Source of the DNA: Gammaproteobacteria bacterium
Lineage (GTDB): Bacteria; Pseudomonadota; Gammaproteobacteria; Steroidobacterales; Steroidobacteraceae
Assembly: GCA_028870275.1 (NCBI GenBank)
Contig: JAGWPY010000017.1
Span: 1-54,040, forward strand
Length of the DNA stretch: 54,040 bases
Direction of reading: 5' to 3'
Translations under genes and position numbers: made by a program
In this document: piece after piece, positions 44,230 through 53,948 of the stretch
Layout of the letters: every line of letters begins with the position of its first letter
Position numbering within the stretch: position 1 is the first letter of the stretch
The notes under the pieces: model-generated
Seen by the model: only the letters and a program-made list of their open reading frames with translations
The model's database searches: none
What the model was told of the DNA's origin: nothing

Positions 44230-44697
44230 ATGAACAGTCCGGAAGAGCGTTTCTCCACCGCGTTGCACAGTACCGCTAGAGCGTGGCGACAGGCGCTGAA
44301 CCGACGCCTCAAACATCTCGGCATCAGTCAGGCGGGATGGCTCACGATTGCCGCGATCGCCAAGGACAAGGTGGCGCCCTCGCAGTCCGAGCTCGCCGAC
44401 CGGCTCGGCGTCGAAGGCGCGACCATGGTCGCGATGATCGACCGTCTGGTGAAATCGCAGCTGCTGGTGCGCGAGCCATCGCCCACCGATCGACGCATCA
44501 AGCGGGTGAGCCTCACCGAGGCCGGAGAGCGGCTGTACGCGCAATTGCGCGCCGAGGCCGAGGCGTTCCGCAGGCAAATCCTCGCCGAGATCGACCCCGA
44601 GACCCTGCGCAGCGCCACGGAACTGCTCGAGCGGCTGCAGTCGCTCGCCGAACAACAGGTCTGCGGCGCGGCCGATCAGAGAACGTCCCAGACGTAG
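44230..44697 (+). CDS. MarR-family transcriptional regulator
   Basis: RAWRQALNRRLKHLGISQAGWLTIAAIAKDKVAPSQSELADRLGVEGATMVAMIDRLVKSQLLVREPSPTDRRIKRVSLTEAG. Confidence 0.88.
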   Translation: MNSPEERFSTALHSTARAWRQALNRRLKHLGISQAGWLTIAAIAKDKVAPSQSELADRLGVEGATMVAMIDRLVKSQLLVREPSPTDRRIKRVSLTEAGERLYAQLRAEAEAFRRQILAEIDPETLRSATELLERLQSLAEQQVCGAADQRTSQT

Positions 44698-46391
44698 CCG
44701 CCGGCGTTCAACACGTGATCGGCGAGCGCGCGCACGACCTCGTCCTCGTTGCGCGTGATGCGGCGAATCGACGCCGCCATGCGCCGCCTCGCCTGCTGGG
44801 CGAACACGTCGGCGATCGCAAGCGCCTGCGCGCCATGCACGGGGTCGGTTGACAGGGACGCGGCCCGCGACAGTACGCACAGGCCGACGAACAGGTCGAT
44901 GGCGAGATCCGCGATCCGCTTCAGTTCGAACTGGCGTTCGGCGATGCCGCGACCGTGTCGTCGCAGCACGAAATCGGCCGCCTTGGCGAGTTCCAGCGTG
45001 TACTTCTCGTAGACCTCGCCCGCGGCGCGCAGCGACGGCGGCAGGTCGGCCGCGATGCGATCGCGGCCAAGCCCGGTCGCCTGGGTCAGACGCTTTTCGG
45101 CGTAATCGCCCAGCACGCCGAATCCCTTGATCGGGTGATTGAAGATCTCGTCGAGCGCCGTGCGCAGTTCGGCGAAGCCCCGGCCCAGGTCCTTGAGGCC
45201 GGAGAGCGCCACGTAAAGTCGCAGGACCTCGTTGGTCCCCTCGAAGATGGTCAGGATGCGGCTGTCGCGGGTCGCCTGTTCGTAGGGATAGTCGCGCATG
45301 AATCCGCTGCCGCCGGCGATCTGCAGCGCCTCGTAGGCGGTCCGCTGCATCGCTTCGCTCGCATACAGCTTGCTGATCGCGGCCTCGACCGAATAGTCCT
45401 CGACGCCGGAATCGATGTAATGCGCCACCATCCATACGACGCTCTCGGCCGCGAAACACTCGACCGTCATCTGCGCGATCTTCTCGCGCACCAGGTCGTA
45501 CTCGGCGATCGGTCGACCGAATTGCCGGCGTTCACGCGCCTGTGTGGCGGCCAGCGCGATCAAGGCCTTCATGCCCCCCACGGCGCCGCCACCGAGGCCG
45601 GTTCGCCCGTTGTTCAGGATCGCCATCGCGACCTTGAATCCCTTGCCCTCGGCGTCGAGCACGTTCTGCGGCGGGACCTTGACCGAATCGAAATTCACCG
45701 TGGTGGTCGATGAGGCGCGGATGCCCATCTTGTCCTCGTGCTGGCCGTGCGATACCCCGGGCCACTTCGCCTCGACCAGGAAGGCGGTGATCTTGCCGGC
45801 CTCGGACTCGGTGCGCGCGAACACGGTGTACAGGTCCGCGATGCCGCCGTTCGTGATCCAGATCTTCTCGCCGGCCAGCGTCCAGCTGCCGTCGGGCTCG
45901 CGCCGCGCGGAGGTTCGGATCGACGCGGCGTCCGAGCCCGCGGCCGATTCGGTGAGACAGAACGCGGCGATCATTTCGCCGCTGGCGAGCCTCGGTAGAT
46001 AGCGCGCCTTCTGCTCCGGAGTTCCGAACAGCAGAAGTCCCTTCATGCCGATCGAACTGTGCGCCCCGATCGTGAGCGAGACCGAACTGTCGTAGCGGCT
46101 CGTCTGCGAGAGCACCCGCGCGTAACCTGCGTTCGAGAGGCCGATGCCGCCGAACTCCTGGGGAATGATCAGGCCGAAGAGTCCGAGGTCGCGCAAGCCC
46201 TGGATGAAATCCGCAGGTTGTGCGGCGTCCCTGTCCCATGCGCGGAACTCCGCGCGCCTGGACTCCAGGAAGCGGTCCACCGCATCGACGATCGAGGCGA
46301 GCGACTCGCGGTCCTCCGCGCGCATCTGCGGGTACGGCAGGAGCGCATCGACGGGGATGCGGCCGGAGAAGAGCGCCTTGACCGTGCTCAC
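44676..46391 (-). CDS. Acyl-CoA dehydrogenase
   Basis: IIPQEFGGIGLSNAGYARVLSQTSRYDSSVSLTIGAHSSIGMKGLLLFGTPEQKARYLPRLASGEMIAAFCLTESAAGSDAASIRT; AGGSGFMRDYPYEQATRDSRILTIFEGTNEVLRLYVAL. Confidence 0.88.
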   Translation of the reverse strand: MSTVKALFSGRIPVDALLPYPQMRAEDRESLASIVDAVDRFLESRRAEFRAWDRDAAQPADFIQGLRDLGLFGLIIPQEFGGIGLSNAGYARVLSQTSRYDSSVSLTIGAHSSIGMKGLLLFGTPEQKARYLPRLASGEMIAAFCLTESAAGSDAASIRTSARREPDGSWTLAGEKIWITNGGIADLYTVFARTESEAGKITAFLVEAKWPGVSHGQHEDKMGIRASSTTTVNFDSVKVPPQNVLDAEGKGFKVAMAILNNGRTGLGGGAVGGMKALIALAATQARERRQFGRPIAEYDLVREKIAQMTVECFAAESVVWMVAHYIDSGVEDYSVEAAISKLYASEAMQRTAYEALQIAGGSGFMRDYPYEQATRDSRILTIFEGTNEVLRLYVALSGLKDLGRGFAELRTALDEIFNHPIKGFGVLGDYAEKRLTQATGLGRDRIAADLPPSLRAAGEVYEKYTLELAKAADFVLRRHGRGIAERQFELKRIADLAIDLFVGLCVLSRAASLSTDPVHGAQALAIADVFAQQARRRMAASIRRITRNEDEVVRALADHVLNAGGYVWDVL

Positions 46392-46403
46392 GCGTCGCTC
46401 ACC

Positions 46404-47447
46404 TCAGGGCTGCACCTTGTCGATCAACAGGCGGGCCGTGCCGCCGCTGCCCACGTCGTAGGCGAGTTCGCCGTACAGGTCGCCAGAAGCCGGCAAGGGC
46501 TGCCCGTCGAAACTCACCCGGGCCATGAGCACGACGTGCTCGCCGTTCGCGATGGCGCGGCCGGGCACCATGGAATCCGCCGCGGACAGGTCGACCTCGC
46601 CGCCGATCGCGGCGGTGGTCAGACGCTTGACCGCGAGCGGAGGACCGCCCGCGCCCGGTTGCTCGGCGAACACGAACAAGGCCGCAGGCGCGCGCAGCTT
46701 GTCCTTCAGTCCCGGCGCGATCTCGAGCCGGATGTGCACGGTGGCGCCGGCCGGACCGGCCACGTCGGCACCGGCGGGAGCGCCCGCACCGGCCGCGACC
46801 GCGCCTGCGCCCGGGGGAGGGAGCTCGGCCAGCCGGGCGTTCAGCAGTTTCACCACGGGTTCGGGCGGATTCATCGCGAGCAGCGTCTGCCAGCGCTTGC
46901 GCGCGAGATCGTCTTCACCGCGCACCGCCGCGGCGAATCCGCCGTAGAGCAGCGCCTTCGGATTGTCCGGCTCCAGCGCGATCGCCTTCTCGAAGAGCTG
47001 CGCCGCCTGCGGCGTGATCTCGCCTCCGGCCTGTACCGCGAGCGCCTCGCCATAGCCGATCGCCGCGTCGAAGCTCTTGCCGCCACTCAGGCTCTGCGCC
47101 CGATCGTAGGCGAGGATCGCCTCGTCCATGCGGCCGGTGGCGACGTAGGATCGGCCGAGCATCACCCAGCCCGAAAGGTCGTCGGGATGGCGGCGCATGT
47201 GCGCCTCCAGTTTGGAGATCATCGCGGCGATCTGCGGATTCACCGCCACGTCCCCGGCGGTGGCCGTAGACGCGTGCCAGTTCCAGTTCGACCACAGATC
47301 GTACAGACCCGCGGCGGTGCCGGCCATCAGTACCACGGCTACGGCGGCGATGGCGCGACTGCGCGGGTCCCGGGTGAGCGGAATGGCGACCGCAGCCGCG
47401 GCGACCGCGGTCATCACGGCCGCGATGATCAGAAATGCGGTCATCAT
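46404..47447 (-). CDS. ccmI: Cytochrome c biogenesis TPR protein CcmI
   Basis: TPR-like LEAHMRRHPDDLSGWVMLGRSYVATGRMDEAILAYDRAQSL; adjacent to ccmH. Confidence 0.82.
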   Translation of the reverse strand: MMTAFLIIAAVMTAVAAAAVAIPLTRDPRSRAIAAVAVVLMAGTAAGLYDLWSNWNWHASTATAGDVAVNPQIAAMISKLEAHMRRHPDDLSGWVMLGRSYVATGRMDEAILAYDRAQSLSGGKSFDAAIGYGEALAVQAGGEITPQAAQLFEKAIALEPDNPKALLYGGFAAAVRGEDDLARKRWQTLLAMNPPEPVVKLLNARLAELPPPGAGAVAAGAGAPAGADVAGPAGATVHIRLEIAPGLKDKLRAPAALFVFAEQPGAGGPPLAVKRLTTAAIGGEVDLSAADSMVPGRAIANGEHVVLMARVSFDGQPLPASGDLYGELAYDVGSGGTARLLIDKVQP

Positions 47448-47935
47448 GTGGATTCGGCTTCCGTATCTTCTTCGATGGGCATCTTCGCTCTATGGCGCGC
47501 GATGCGGTAGATCACCACACCGCCGATCAGCAGCAGTGCGAAGGGCGCGCCCCAGATGAATACCGTGCGTGCATCGAGCGGCGGGTCGTAGAGCACGAAC
47601 TCGCCGTAGCGGGCGGTCATGAAATGGTAGATCTGCGCATCGGTCTTGCCGGCCAGCAGCAGTTCGCGAACCTCGCTGCGCAACTCCGCCGCCAGTTCCG
47701 CATTGGAGTCCGCGATCGTCTCGTTCTGGCAGACCAGGCAGCGTAGCTTGTCGGTGATGTGCTCGTAACGGGACTCGAGCGCCGGATCGGCGAGCAGGCC
47801 ATGCGAGTCGTAGGCTCCGGCCGGCGGCATCGGCTGACCGCTCGCGGCGAATGCCGAGGCGCCGGCGAGGCATGCGCCCGCGAACCATGCCAGGCTCAGG
47901 ACCGCGGCCCGGTGCGCCCTGCCGCTCACGTTCAT
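47444..47935 (-). CDS. ccmH: Cytochrome c maturation protein CcmH
   Basis: YEHITDKLRCLVCQNETIADSNAELAAELRSEVRELLLAGKTDAQIYHFMTARYGEFVLYDPP. Confidence 0.92.
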   Translation of the reverse strand: MNVSGRAHRAAVLSLAWFAGACLAGASAFAASGQPMPPAGAYDSHGLLADPALESRYEHITDKLRCLVCQNETIADSNAELAAELRSEVRELLLAGKTDAQIYHFMTARYGEFVLYDPPLDARTVFIWGAPFALLLIGGVVIYRIARHRAKMPIEEDTEAEST

Positions 47936-48471
47936 GCTCCACCCTGCCGAGCCGCGGCGATCCGCGGCAGGAATTCCTTGTTCCAGACCTGCATCGTCAT
48001 GGGAGCGATGTGCTTGAAGATGATCCTTCCCTTGCGGTCGACGAGATACGTCTCCGGCGCGCCGTACACGCCCCAGTTGATCGCCACGTGCCCGTTCTGA
48101 TCGAAACCAACCCCGTCGTACGGATCGCCGAGATCGCGCAACCAGGCCTGCGCGCGACCGCGTTCGTCGTTCCAGTCGAGACCGAGGATCGGCACGACGT
48201 GCTGCTGGGCGATTTCGAGCAATGTCGAGTGCTCCTCGCGACAGGCGCCGCACCAGGTGGCCCAGACGTTGAACACGTAGACATGGCCGGCAAGGGACCG
48301 GTTGCTCACGGTGCGGCCGGGATCGAGCACGTCGCTCAGCGCGAATTGCGGCGCGGGCTTGCCGATCAGGGGCGATGGCAGGAAGTGAATGTCGCGCTTC
48401 GGGTTGAGGCCGACCGCGAACAGCACGATGAGGCCGACGAATGCGACCACCGGAACGAGATACTTCCACAT
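47932..48471 (-). CDS. ccmG: Thiol:disulfide interchange protein CcmG/DsbE
   Basis: LIGKPAPQFALSDVLDPGRTVSNRSLAGHVYVFNVWATWCGACREEHSTLLEIAQQHVVPILGLDW. Confidence 0.92.
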   Translation of the reverse strand: MWKYLVPVVAFVGLIVLFAVGLNPKRDIHFLPSPLIGKPAPQFALSDVLDPGRTVSNRSLAGHVYVFNVWATWCGACREEHSTLLEIAQQHVVPILGLDWNDERGRAQAWLRDLGDPYDGVGFDQNGHVAINWGVYGAPETYLVDRKGRIIFKHIAPMTMQVWNKEFLPRIAAARQGGA

Positions 48472-48505
48472 CAGTGACGATCCTCCGTGCCCGATCCGCG
48501 CACGC

Positions 48506-50485
48506 TCAGGCTCCCTCCGCGGCGGGACGCGGCGCCGGAGCGGGCGGAGCCGCCGCCGCCGGTTCGTCGGCCGGGACCGTCGCGCGCACGCGATACCTTC
48601 GGTCGCTCACCGCGACCAGGCCACCGACCGCCATCACGAGCGCACCGAGCCACACGTAACGCACCATCGGCTTGTACTGCACGCGCATGCTCCAGGCGTC
48701 GGCGCCGAGCGGGTCACCCATCGCCACGAACAGGTCCCGGGCCCAGTTGAAGGAGATCGCCGCGTGACTGTTGTCGGTCTGCTGGACCGGGAAATGGCGC
48801 TTCTGCGGAGTCAGCACCGTGACCAGCTTGCCGTTGCGCGTGACTTCCACGAGAGCCTGTACCGCGTCGTAATTGGGACCCGGTACGTTCGTCGTCGACA
48901 GGAACTCGAACTTGTATCCGGCGATCGTGTAGCTCTGTCCCGGCTTCAGGGCCACGTCCTTCTCGATCTTGTAGGCACCGACCGTCGCCACGCCGATCGC
49001 GAACATGCCGACTCCGATGTGCGCGATCGTCATGCCGATCATCGCGCGGCCGAGCGACCGCCCCTGGCGCAACCGCTGCCAGGGCTCGAGGAGCGAGGAC
49101 AGGATGATCCAGATCCCGAAGCCGCAACCGACCAGCGCGACCCAATGGATCGAACCGTAGGCCCGCTGCATCAGGAATGCGGCGGCGACCGACGCGCCGA
49201 GCATCCACCATATCGGTCGCGAGGCGACGGTGAGGCGGCCGCGCTTCCAGGCCGAGTGCATGCCCACCGCGAGGAATACCAGCATGGGAAGCATCGGCGT
49301 GAGGAACATCACGTTGAACACCGGCGGGCCGACCGAGATCTTGCCGATCCCCATCAGCTCGTACAGCAGCGGCGCCAGGGTGCCCCACAGCACGAGACCG
49401 GAGGCCGATACCAGCAGCACGTTGTTGACCAGCAGGAAGAACTCGCGCGAGAACAGCTCGAAGCCGCCCGGGGCATAGAGCTTGGGCGCGCGCCAGGCGT
49501 ACAGGGCCAGCGAACTGCCGATCGTCGCCACGAGTCCCGCCAGGATGAACAGCCCGCGCTTGGGATCGGTCGCGAACGAATGCACCGAGACGAGCACGCC
49601 GGAGCGCACCAGGAAGGTGCCGATCAGCGAGAGCGAAAACGCGAAGATCGCCAGCAGCAGAGTCCAGCTCTTGAAGATGCCGCGCTTCTCCGTGACGCTC
49701 AGGCTGTGGATCAGCGCCGTTCCGACCAGCCAGGGCATGAACGAGGCGTTCTCGACCGGGTCCCAGAACCACCACCCACCCCAGCCGAGTTCGTAATACG
49801 CCCACCAGCTGCCGAGCGTGATGCCGACGGTCTGGAAGATCCAGGCCCAGACGGTCCACGGGCGCGTCCATCTCGCCCAGGACTGGTCCATGCGCCCCTC
49901 GATCATCGCCGCGCAGGCGAAGGCGAAGGCGACGGAAAAACCCACGTAACCGGTATAGAGCATCGGCGGATGAATCGACAATGCGAAGTCCTGCAGGATC
50001 GGATTCAGGCTCGCGCCGTTGGTCGCCGCGGGCACCAGTCGCTTGAACGGATTCGAGGTCCACAGGGTGAAGGTGAGAAACCCCGTGCTGATCAGACCGA
50101 GCACGCCCATCACCCGGCTGGCGAAACTCATCGGCAGGCGGCGGGTGAACGAGGCGACCGCGAGGCTCCAGATCGCCAGGATCATGATCCACAGCAGCAG
50201 CGAACCCTCGTGCGCGCCCCAGACCGCGGTCACCCGGTAGAACAGCGGCAACTGCGTGTTGGAATTGTTGGCGACGTAGAGCAGCGAGAAGTCGTTGACC
50301 ACGAAGGCGTGGACCAGTACGCCGAAGCCGGTGGCGACGAACACGAACTGTCCGGTGACGGCCGGGCGCGTGACCGCCATCCATGCCGGCCGTTCGAGCC
50401 AGGGCCCCATGAGACCGAAGAACGCCTGCGCCACGCTGAGCAGCAGCGCCAGGACCAATGCGAACATGCCGAGTTCGGGAATCAT
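48506..50485 (-). CDS. ccmF: Heme lyase CcmF
   Basis: WGAHEGSLLLWIMILAIW; YELGWGGWWFWDPVENASFMPWLVGTALIHSLSVTEKRG. Confidence 0.93.
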   Translation of the reverse strand: MIPELGMFALVLALLLSVAQAFFGLMGPWLERPAWMAVTRPAVTGQFVFVATGFGVLVHAFVVNDFSLLYVANNSNTQLPLFYRVTAVWGAHEGSLLLWIMILAIWSLAVASFTRRLPMSFASRVMGVLGLISTGFLTFTLWTSNPFKRLVPAATNGASLNPILQDFALSIHPPMLYTGYVGFSVAFAFACAAMIEGRMDQSWARWTRPWTVWAWIFQTVGITLGSWWAYYELGWGGWWFWDPVENASFMPWLVGTALIHSLSVTEKRGIFKSWTLLLAIFAFSLSLIGTFLVRSGVLVSVHSFATDPKRGLFILAGLVATIGSSLALYAWRAPKLYAPGGFELFSREFFLLVNNVLLVSASGLVLWGTLAPLLYELMGIGKISVGPPVFNVMFLTPMLPMLVFLAVGMHSAWKRGRLTVASRPIWWMLGASVAAAFLMQRAYGSIHWVALVGCGFGIWIILSSLLEPWQRLRQGRSLGRAMIGMTIAHIGVGMFAIGVATVGAYKIEKDVALKPGQSYTIAGYKFEFLSTTNVPGPNYDAVQALVEVTRNGKLVTVLTPQKRHFPVQQTDNSHAAISFNWARDLFVAMGDPLGADAWSMRVQYKPMVRYVWLGALVMAVGGLVAVSDRRYRVRATVPADEPAAAAPPAPAPRPAAEGA

Positions 50486-50525
50486 CGCGTACCGCTCCGT
50501 TGCGCCTCGAGTGGCGCGCCGCCCG

Positions 50526-50966
50526 TCAGGTCCTCGGCTTCACGCCGCCCTTGTTCTTCAGAGAGGCCGCCACTTCCGGCGGCATGTACTTCTCGTCGTG
50601 CTTCGCGAGCACCTCGTCGGCGACGAACACGCCGTTCGGCCCGAGGGTGCCGTGGGCGATGATCCCCTGGCCCTCGCGAAACAGATCCGGCAGCACACCC
50701 GTGTAGGTCACCGGCACCTGATGCGCGAAATCGGTCAGCACGAAGTGCACCGTGAGGTCGCCCGGCTTGCGCTGCACGCTGCCCTTGACCACCATGCCGC
50801 CGATCCGGAACCGCTTGGTCGCCGGCGCCTTGCCGAGCGCGACCTGGGTCGGGTCGTAGTAGAAACTGATGTTCTGGCGTCCGGCCACCACCGCGAGCGC
50901 GACCGAGGCCGCAACGCCGCCGAGGATGCCGAATACCACCAGCATGCGCTTGCGCCGCGGTGTCAT
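50526..50966 (-). CDS. ccmE: Heme chaperone CcmE
   Basis: [17 protein letters not shown]...[14 protein letters not shown]...[47 protein letters not shown]. Confidence 0.94.
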   Translation of the reverse strand: MTPRRKRMLVVFGILGGVAASVALAVVAGRQNISFYYDPTQVALGKAPATKRFRIGGMVVKGSVQRKPGDLTVHFVLTDFAHQVPVTYTGVLPDLFREGQGIIAHGTLGPNGVFVADEVLAKHDEKYMPPEVAASLKNKGGVKPRT

Positions 50967-51133
50967 GTCGTTTCGCTCCTGGCCATCGCCAACGCCCGGC
51001 GCGCGCGCACGAGCGCCCGCGCGTGATGGCGACGCGCGGACAGAATGTTCCAGATGAGAACGCCGATCGCGAGGCCGATGCTCGGCCAGACGAAGAACGC
51101 GTAACCGCCCATGGCCCAGAAGTCGCGGTGCAT
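50963..51133 (-). CDS. ccmD: Heme exporter CcmD
   Basis: [41 protein letters not shown]; position between ccmC and ccmE. Confidence 0.85.
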   Translation of the reverse strand: MHRDFWAMGGYAFFVWPSIGLAIGVLIWNILSARRHHARALVRARRALAMARSETT

Positions 51134-51867
51134 CAGGCGCCCACCAGTTCCCGCACCCAGGCGGACTGTCGCTCGCGGTCGAGAATCTCGCCGCGTACCC
51201 GCATGCACAGCACTGCACCGAAGAAGCACATGAAGCCGAACAGCATCGCCAGAAGCGGCCAGAGCATGCTCGGCGCCATGTGGGGCTTGCCGAGGCGCAT
51301 CACGGTGCCGCCCTGGTGCAGTGAATTCCACCAATACACGGAGAAGTGCACGATCGGCACGTTGACCACACCCACGAGCCCGAGCAGCGCCGCGGCGCGA
51401 TCCCCGCGTGCCGGGTCCTCGAAGGCCTGGCGCAGCGAGATCACGCCGAAATAGAGGAACAGCAGGATCAGTTCGGAGGTCAGGCGCGGATCCCAGGCCC
51501 AGTACGTGCCCCACATCGGCCGTCCCCAGAGCGAGCCGGTGGCCAGCGCGGCAAGCGTGAAGGAGGCGCCGATGGGCGCCGCCGCGGCGGCGACCGCATA
51601 GCCCACCTTGATCCGCCAGATCAACGCAATTCCTCCCGCAACCGCCATGGTCGTATAGGCGAACAGCGACAGCCAGGCGCTCGGCGCGTGGACGTAGACG
51701 ATCCGAAACGCATCGCCCTGCTGGTAGTCGGGTGGAGCGAACACCAACCCGTCGACCAGCCCATAGACGATCATAACCGCGGCGGCCGCGAGGAACCACG
51801 GCGCCATGGCCGCCGCGCTGCGATAGGCATGCGGCGGCGAGGCGAGCTTGTAAAACCAGGTCCACAT
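51133..51867 (-). CDS. ccmC: Heme exporter CcmC
   Basis: [16 protein letters not shown]...[18 protein letters not shown]...[27 protein letters not shown]. Confidence 0.93.
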   Translation of the reverse strand: MWTWFYKLASPPHAYRSAAAMAPWFLAAAAVMIVYGLVDGLVFAPPDYQQGDAFRIVYVHAPSAWLSLFAYTTMAVAGGIALIWRIKVGYAVAAAAAPIGASFTLAALATGSLWGRPMWGTYWAWDPRLTSELILLFLYFGVISLRQAFEDPARGDRAAALLGLVGVVNVPIVHFSVYWWNSLHQGGTVMRLGKPHMAPSMLWPLLAMLFGFMCFFGAVLCMRVRGEILDRERQSAWVRELVGA

Positions 51868-51892
51868 CGGCACGAAATCCTTCCGGCAATGC

Positions 51893-52573
51893 TCACTCGA
51901 GCGTGATCCGCAGTGCGGCCGCTGCCGCGAATGGCGCCAATGTGCAGGTGAAGACACACAGAGCCGCGAGAAAATACAGCGCTCCCGCCGAACCCTCGCC
52001 ACCGATCGCCCGGTCCGTCGCACTCGCCCCGAAGATCAGGAGCGGCATCGCGAGCGGCAAGACGATCAGCGACAGCAGTACGCTGCCGCGCCGCAGCCCC
52101 ACCGTGAGCCCGGCGCCGATCGCTCCGAGCCAGCTCAGGGTGAGTGTACCCAACGCGAGACTGGCCAGCATGGTCGGGAACGCACCGACCGGAATCGCGA
52201 GCGCGGTTGCCACCAGTGGCGACATCAATACCAACGCCGCTCCGCTCAGCAACCAGTGCGCGATCGTCTTGGCGATCACGATCGCCACCAATGGTTGAGC
52301 AGACAACGTGAGCTGCTCGAGGGTTCCGTCCTCGGCGTCGCCCTTGAACAGTGTCTCCAGCGACAGAAGCGACGACAATAATGCCGCAACCCAAAGCACT
52401 CCCGGTGCCATGTCTCGAAGCAGCGACAGTTCCGGGCTCAAGGACAGCGGAAACAGCGTGGTGACGATCAGGAAGAACACCAGAGGCTGAAGGAGCTGGT
52501 CCGGCCGGCGGAACGCGAGGCGCATCTCGCGGCGCACGACCAGACTCATGGCCTCGAGGACGCCAACGCTCAT
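51893..52573 (-). CDS. ccmB: Heme exporter CcmB
   Basis: REMRLAFRRPDQLLQPLVFFLIVTTLFPLSLSPE...LLSSLLSLETLFKGDAEDGTLEQL. Confidence 0.92.
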   Translation of the reverse strand: MSVGVLEAMSLVVRREMRLAFRRPDQLLQPLVFFLIVTTLFPLSLSPELSLLRDMAPGVLWVAALLSSLLSLETLFKGDAEDGTLEQLTLSAQPLVAIVIAKTIAHWLLSGAALVLMSPLVATALAIPVGAFPTMLASLALGTLTLSWLGAIGAGLTVGLRRGSVLLSLIVLPLAMPLLIFGASATDRAIGGEGSAGALYFLAALCVFTCTLAPFAAAAALRITLE

Positions 52574-53217
52574 GGCGAGAGCTCCAGGCGGTCGATCGAG
52601 CGGCCGAGCTCCAGCGCGTGATGAGCGATCACCAGGGCGAGTCCACCTCGGTCCAGGTGTTCCTCGAGCAGCCGCGAAACCAGCGCGCCACCGCTGGTAT
52701 CGAGGTTCGCGTAGGGTTCGTCGAGCAGCCAGAGGCTCGCGCGCATGGCGAGCACCCGGGCCATGGCCACGCGGCGCTTCTGTCCCGCGGACAGCACCCG
52801 CGCCGGGAGATCCGCGCAGCCGCCGACCCCGGTTTCCTCGAGCGCCGCGCGCAACTCGGTCTCGCTGGCCCGGCGCTTCATACCGACCGCGTAGCGCAGG
52901 TTCTCGAGCGCGGTGAGATCGGCCTTCAGCGCGGCTTCATGCGAGGCGTAGGCCATCGCCGACTGGTATTGCTCACGGGCCTCGCCGATCGGCCGTCCGT
53001 CCCAGCACACCCGGCCCTGCTCCGGGCGCAGGAGGCCGGCAATCACGCGCAGCAGGGTCGTCTTGCCGGTGCCGTTCGGGCCAAATAGGTGCAGAAGGCG
53101 GCCGGATTCGACCTTCAGGCTGACGCCGCGCAATACGTGGCGCTCACCGCGCCAGACGTGAATCTTCTCCGCCGTCAGCAGGGCGGCGGGTTCCGGCATC
53201 TTGGCGGCACCATTCAT
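52570..53217 (-). CDS. ccmA: Heme exporter ATP-binding protein CcmA
   Basis: LHLFGPNGTGKTTLLRVIAGLLRPEQGRVCWDGRPI; LSAGQKRRVAMARVLAMRASLWLLDEPYANLD. Confidence 0.92.
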   Translation of the reverse strand: MNGAAKMPEPAALLTAEKIHVWRGERHVLRGVSLKVESGRLLHLFGPNGTGKTTLLRVIAGLLRPEQGRVCWDGRPIGEAREQYQSAMAYASHEAALKADLTALENLRYAVGMKRRASETELRAALEETGVGGCADLPARVLSAGQKRRVAMARVLAMRASLWLLDEPYANLDTSGGALVSRLLEEHLDRGGLALVIAHHALELGRSIDRLELSP

Positions 53218-53357
53218 GGGGGCGCAAGCTTAACGAAATCAATTGGTTGAAGCCACCAGGGATTTGTACGGATGCAACTACGGGCCGCACTGCGCCAGCC
53301 CGATGCCGATCCCGCTAGGCGGTCGCCCCGCATGGCCGGTACACTCCCTGCGCGCCC

Positions 53358-53444
53358 GCCCCGGTGGCGAAATTGGTAGACGCAACGGACTTAAAATCCG
53401 TAGGCCGCGAGGCTGTGCCGGTTCGAGTCCGGCCCGGGGCACCA
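53358..53444 (+). tRNA. tRNA-Leu (anticodon TAA), including CCA
   Basis: GCCCCGGTGGCGAAATTGGTAGACGCAACGGACTTAAAATCCGTAGG...GGTTCGAGTCCGGCCCGGGGCACCA; acceptor arms pair and a long variable arm is present. Confidence 0.95.
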
Positions 53445-53445
53445 T

Positions 53446-53718
53446 CGCGGTGAAGACCACGCTCTCACCTGGAAGAGCGGCCACTGGAAAGGCGCTTACA
53501 CTCGCGTCGCGTCTTACACGTTCAAGGAAAACGCGCCGCGCGATGAGCTCGATACCGTCAGCAAGTCATTCTTCGTACCGATGTTCGAGAAGCTCATGAC
53601 CGAAGGCACGGTACTCGAAGTCGAGACGAGTCCGTTCGCGGCGCCGGCGTTTGGTTCCTGGGTCGACTTCAATCGGCACCGCGACGAGCTCGCCCGCATC
53701 GACCTGGACTATAAGTAG
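53446..53718 (+). pseudogene. Truncated CDS remnant lacking a start, immediately 3' of tRNA-Leu
   Basis: In-frame reading GEDHALTWKSGHWKGAYTRVASYTFKENAPRDELDTVSKSFFVPMFEKLMTEGTVLEVETSPFAAPAFGSWVDFNRHRDELARIDLDYK-stop; no upstream start before the tRNA. Confidence 0.5.
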
Positions 53719-53747
53719 TCGAGATAGGACCGGCCGCGCGAACGGGA

Positions 53748-53821
53748 TGGAGGCTAGGGTCGGAATCGAACCGGCGTACGCGGCTTTGCAGGCCGCTGCA
53801 TGACCATTCTGCCACCTAGCC
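53748..53821 (-). tRNA. tRNA-Cys (anticodon GCA), including CCA
   Basis: Minus strand GGCTAGGTGGCAGAATGGTCATGCAGCGGCCTGCAAAGCCGCGTACGCCGGTTCGATTCCGACCCTAGCCTCCA. Confidence 0.95.
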
Positions 53822-53829
53822 AGACGCTC

Positions 53830-53864
53830 AAAACGTCGAACCCCGGGCGGGCCGGGGTTCGACG
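53830..53864 (-). terminator. Rho-independent terminator-like hairpin between tRNA-Gly and tRNA-Cys
   Basis: Perfect 13-bp arms CGTCGAACCCCGG/CCGGGGTTCGACG with 5-nt loop, followed by TTTT on the minus strand. Confidence 0.55.
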
Positions 53865-53872
53865 AGCGAATC

Positions 53873-53948
53873 TGGAGCGGGAAACGAGGCTCGAACTCGC
53901 GACCTCAACCTTGGCAAGGTTGCGCTCTACCAACTGAGCTATTCCCGC
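53873..53948 (-). tRNA. tRNA-Gly (anticodon GCC), including CCA
   Basis: Minus strand GCGGGAATAGCTCAGTTGGTAGAGCGCAACCTTGCCAAGGTTGAGGTCGCGAGTTCGAGCCTCGTTTCCCGCTCCA. Confidence 0.95.

Noticed and set aside
48389-50662. 757-aa plus-strand ORF opposite ccmF
   Set aside because: Shadow of CcmF with His/Arg/Glu-rich composition.
46404-53217. ccm cluster as unusual
   Set aside because: Gene order ccmA-B-C-D-E-F-G-H-I with short overlaps is ordinary for proteobacteria.
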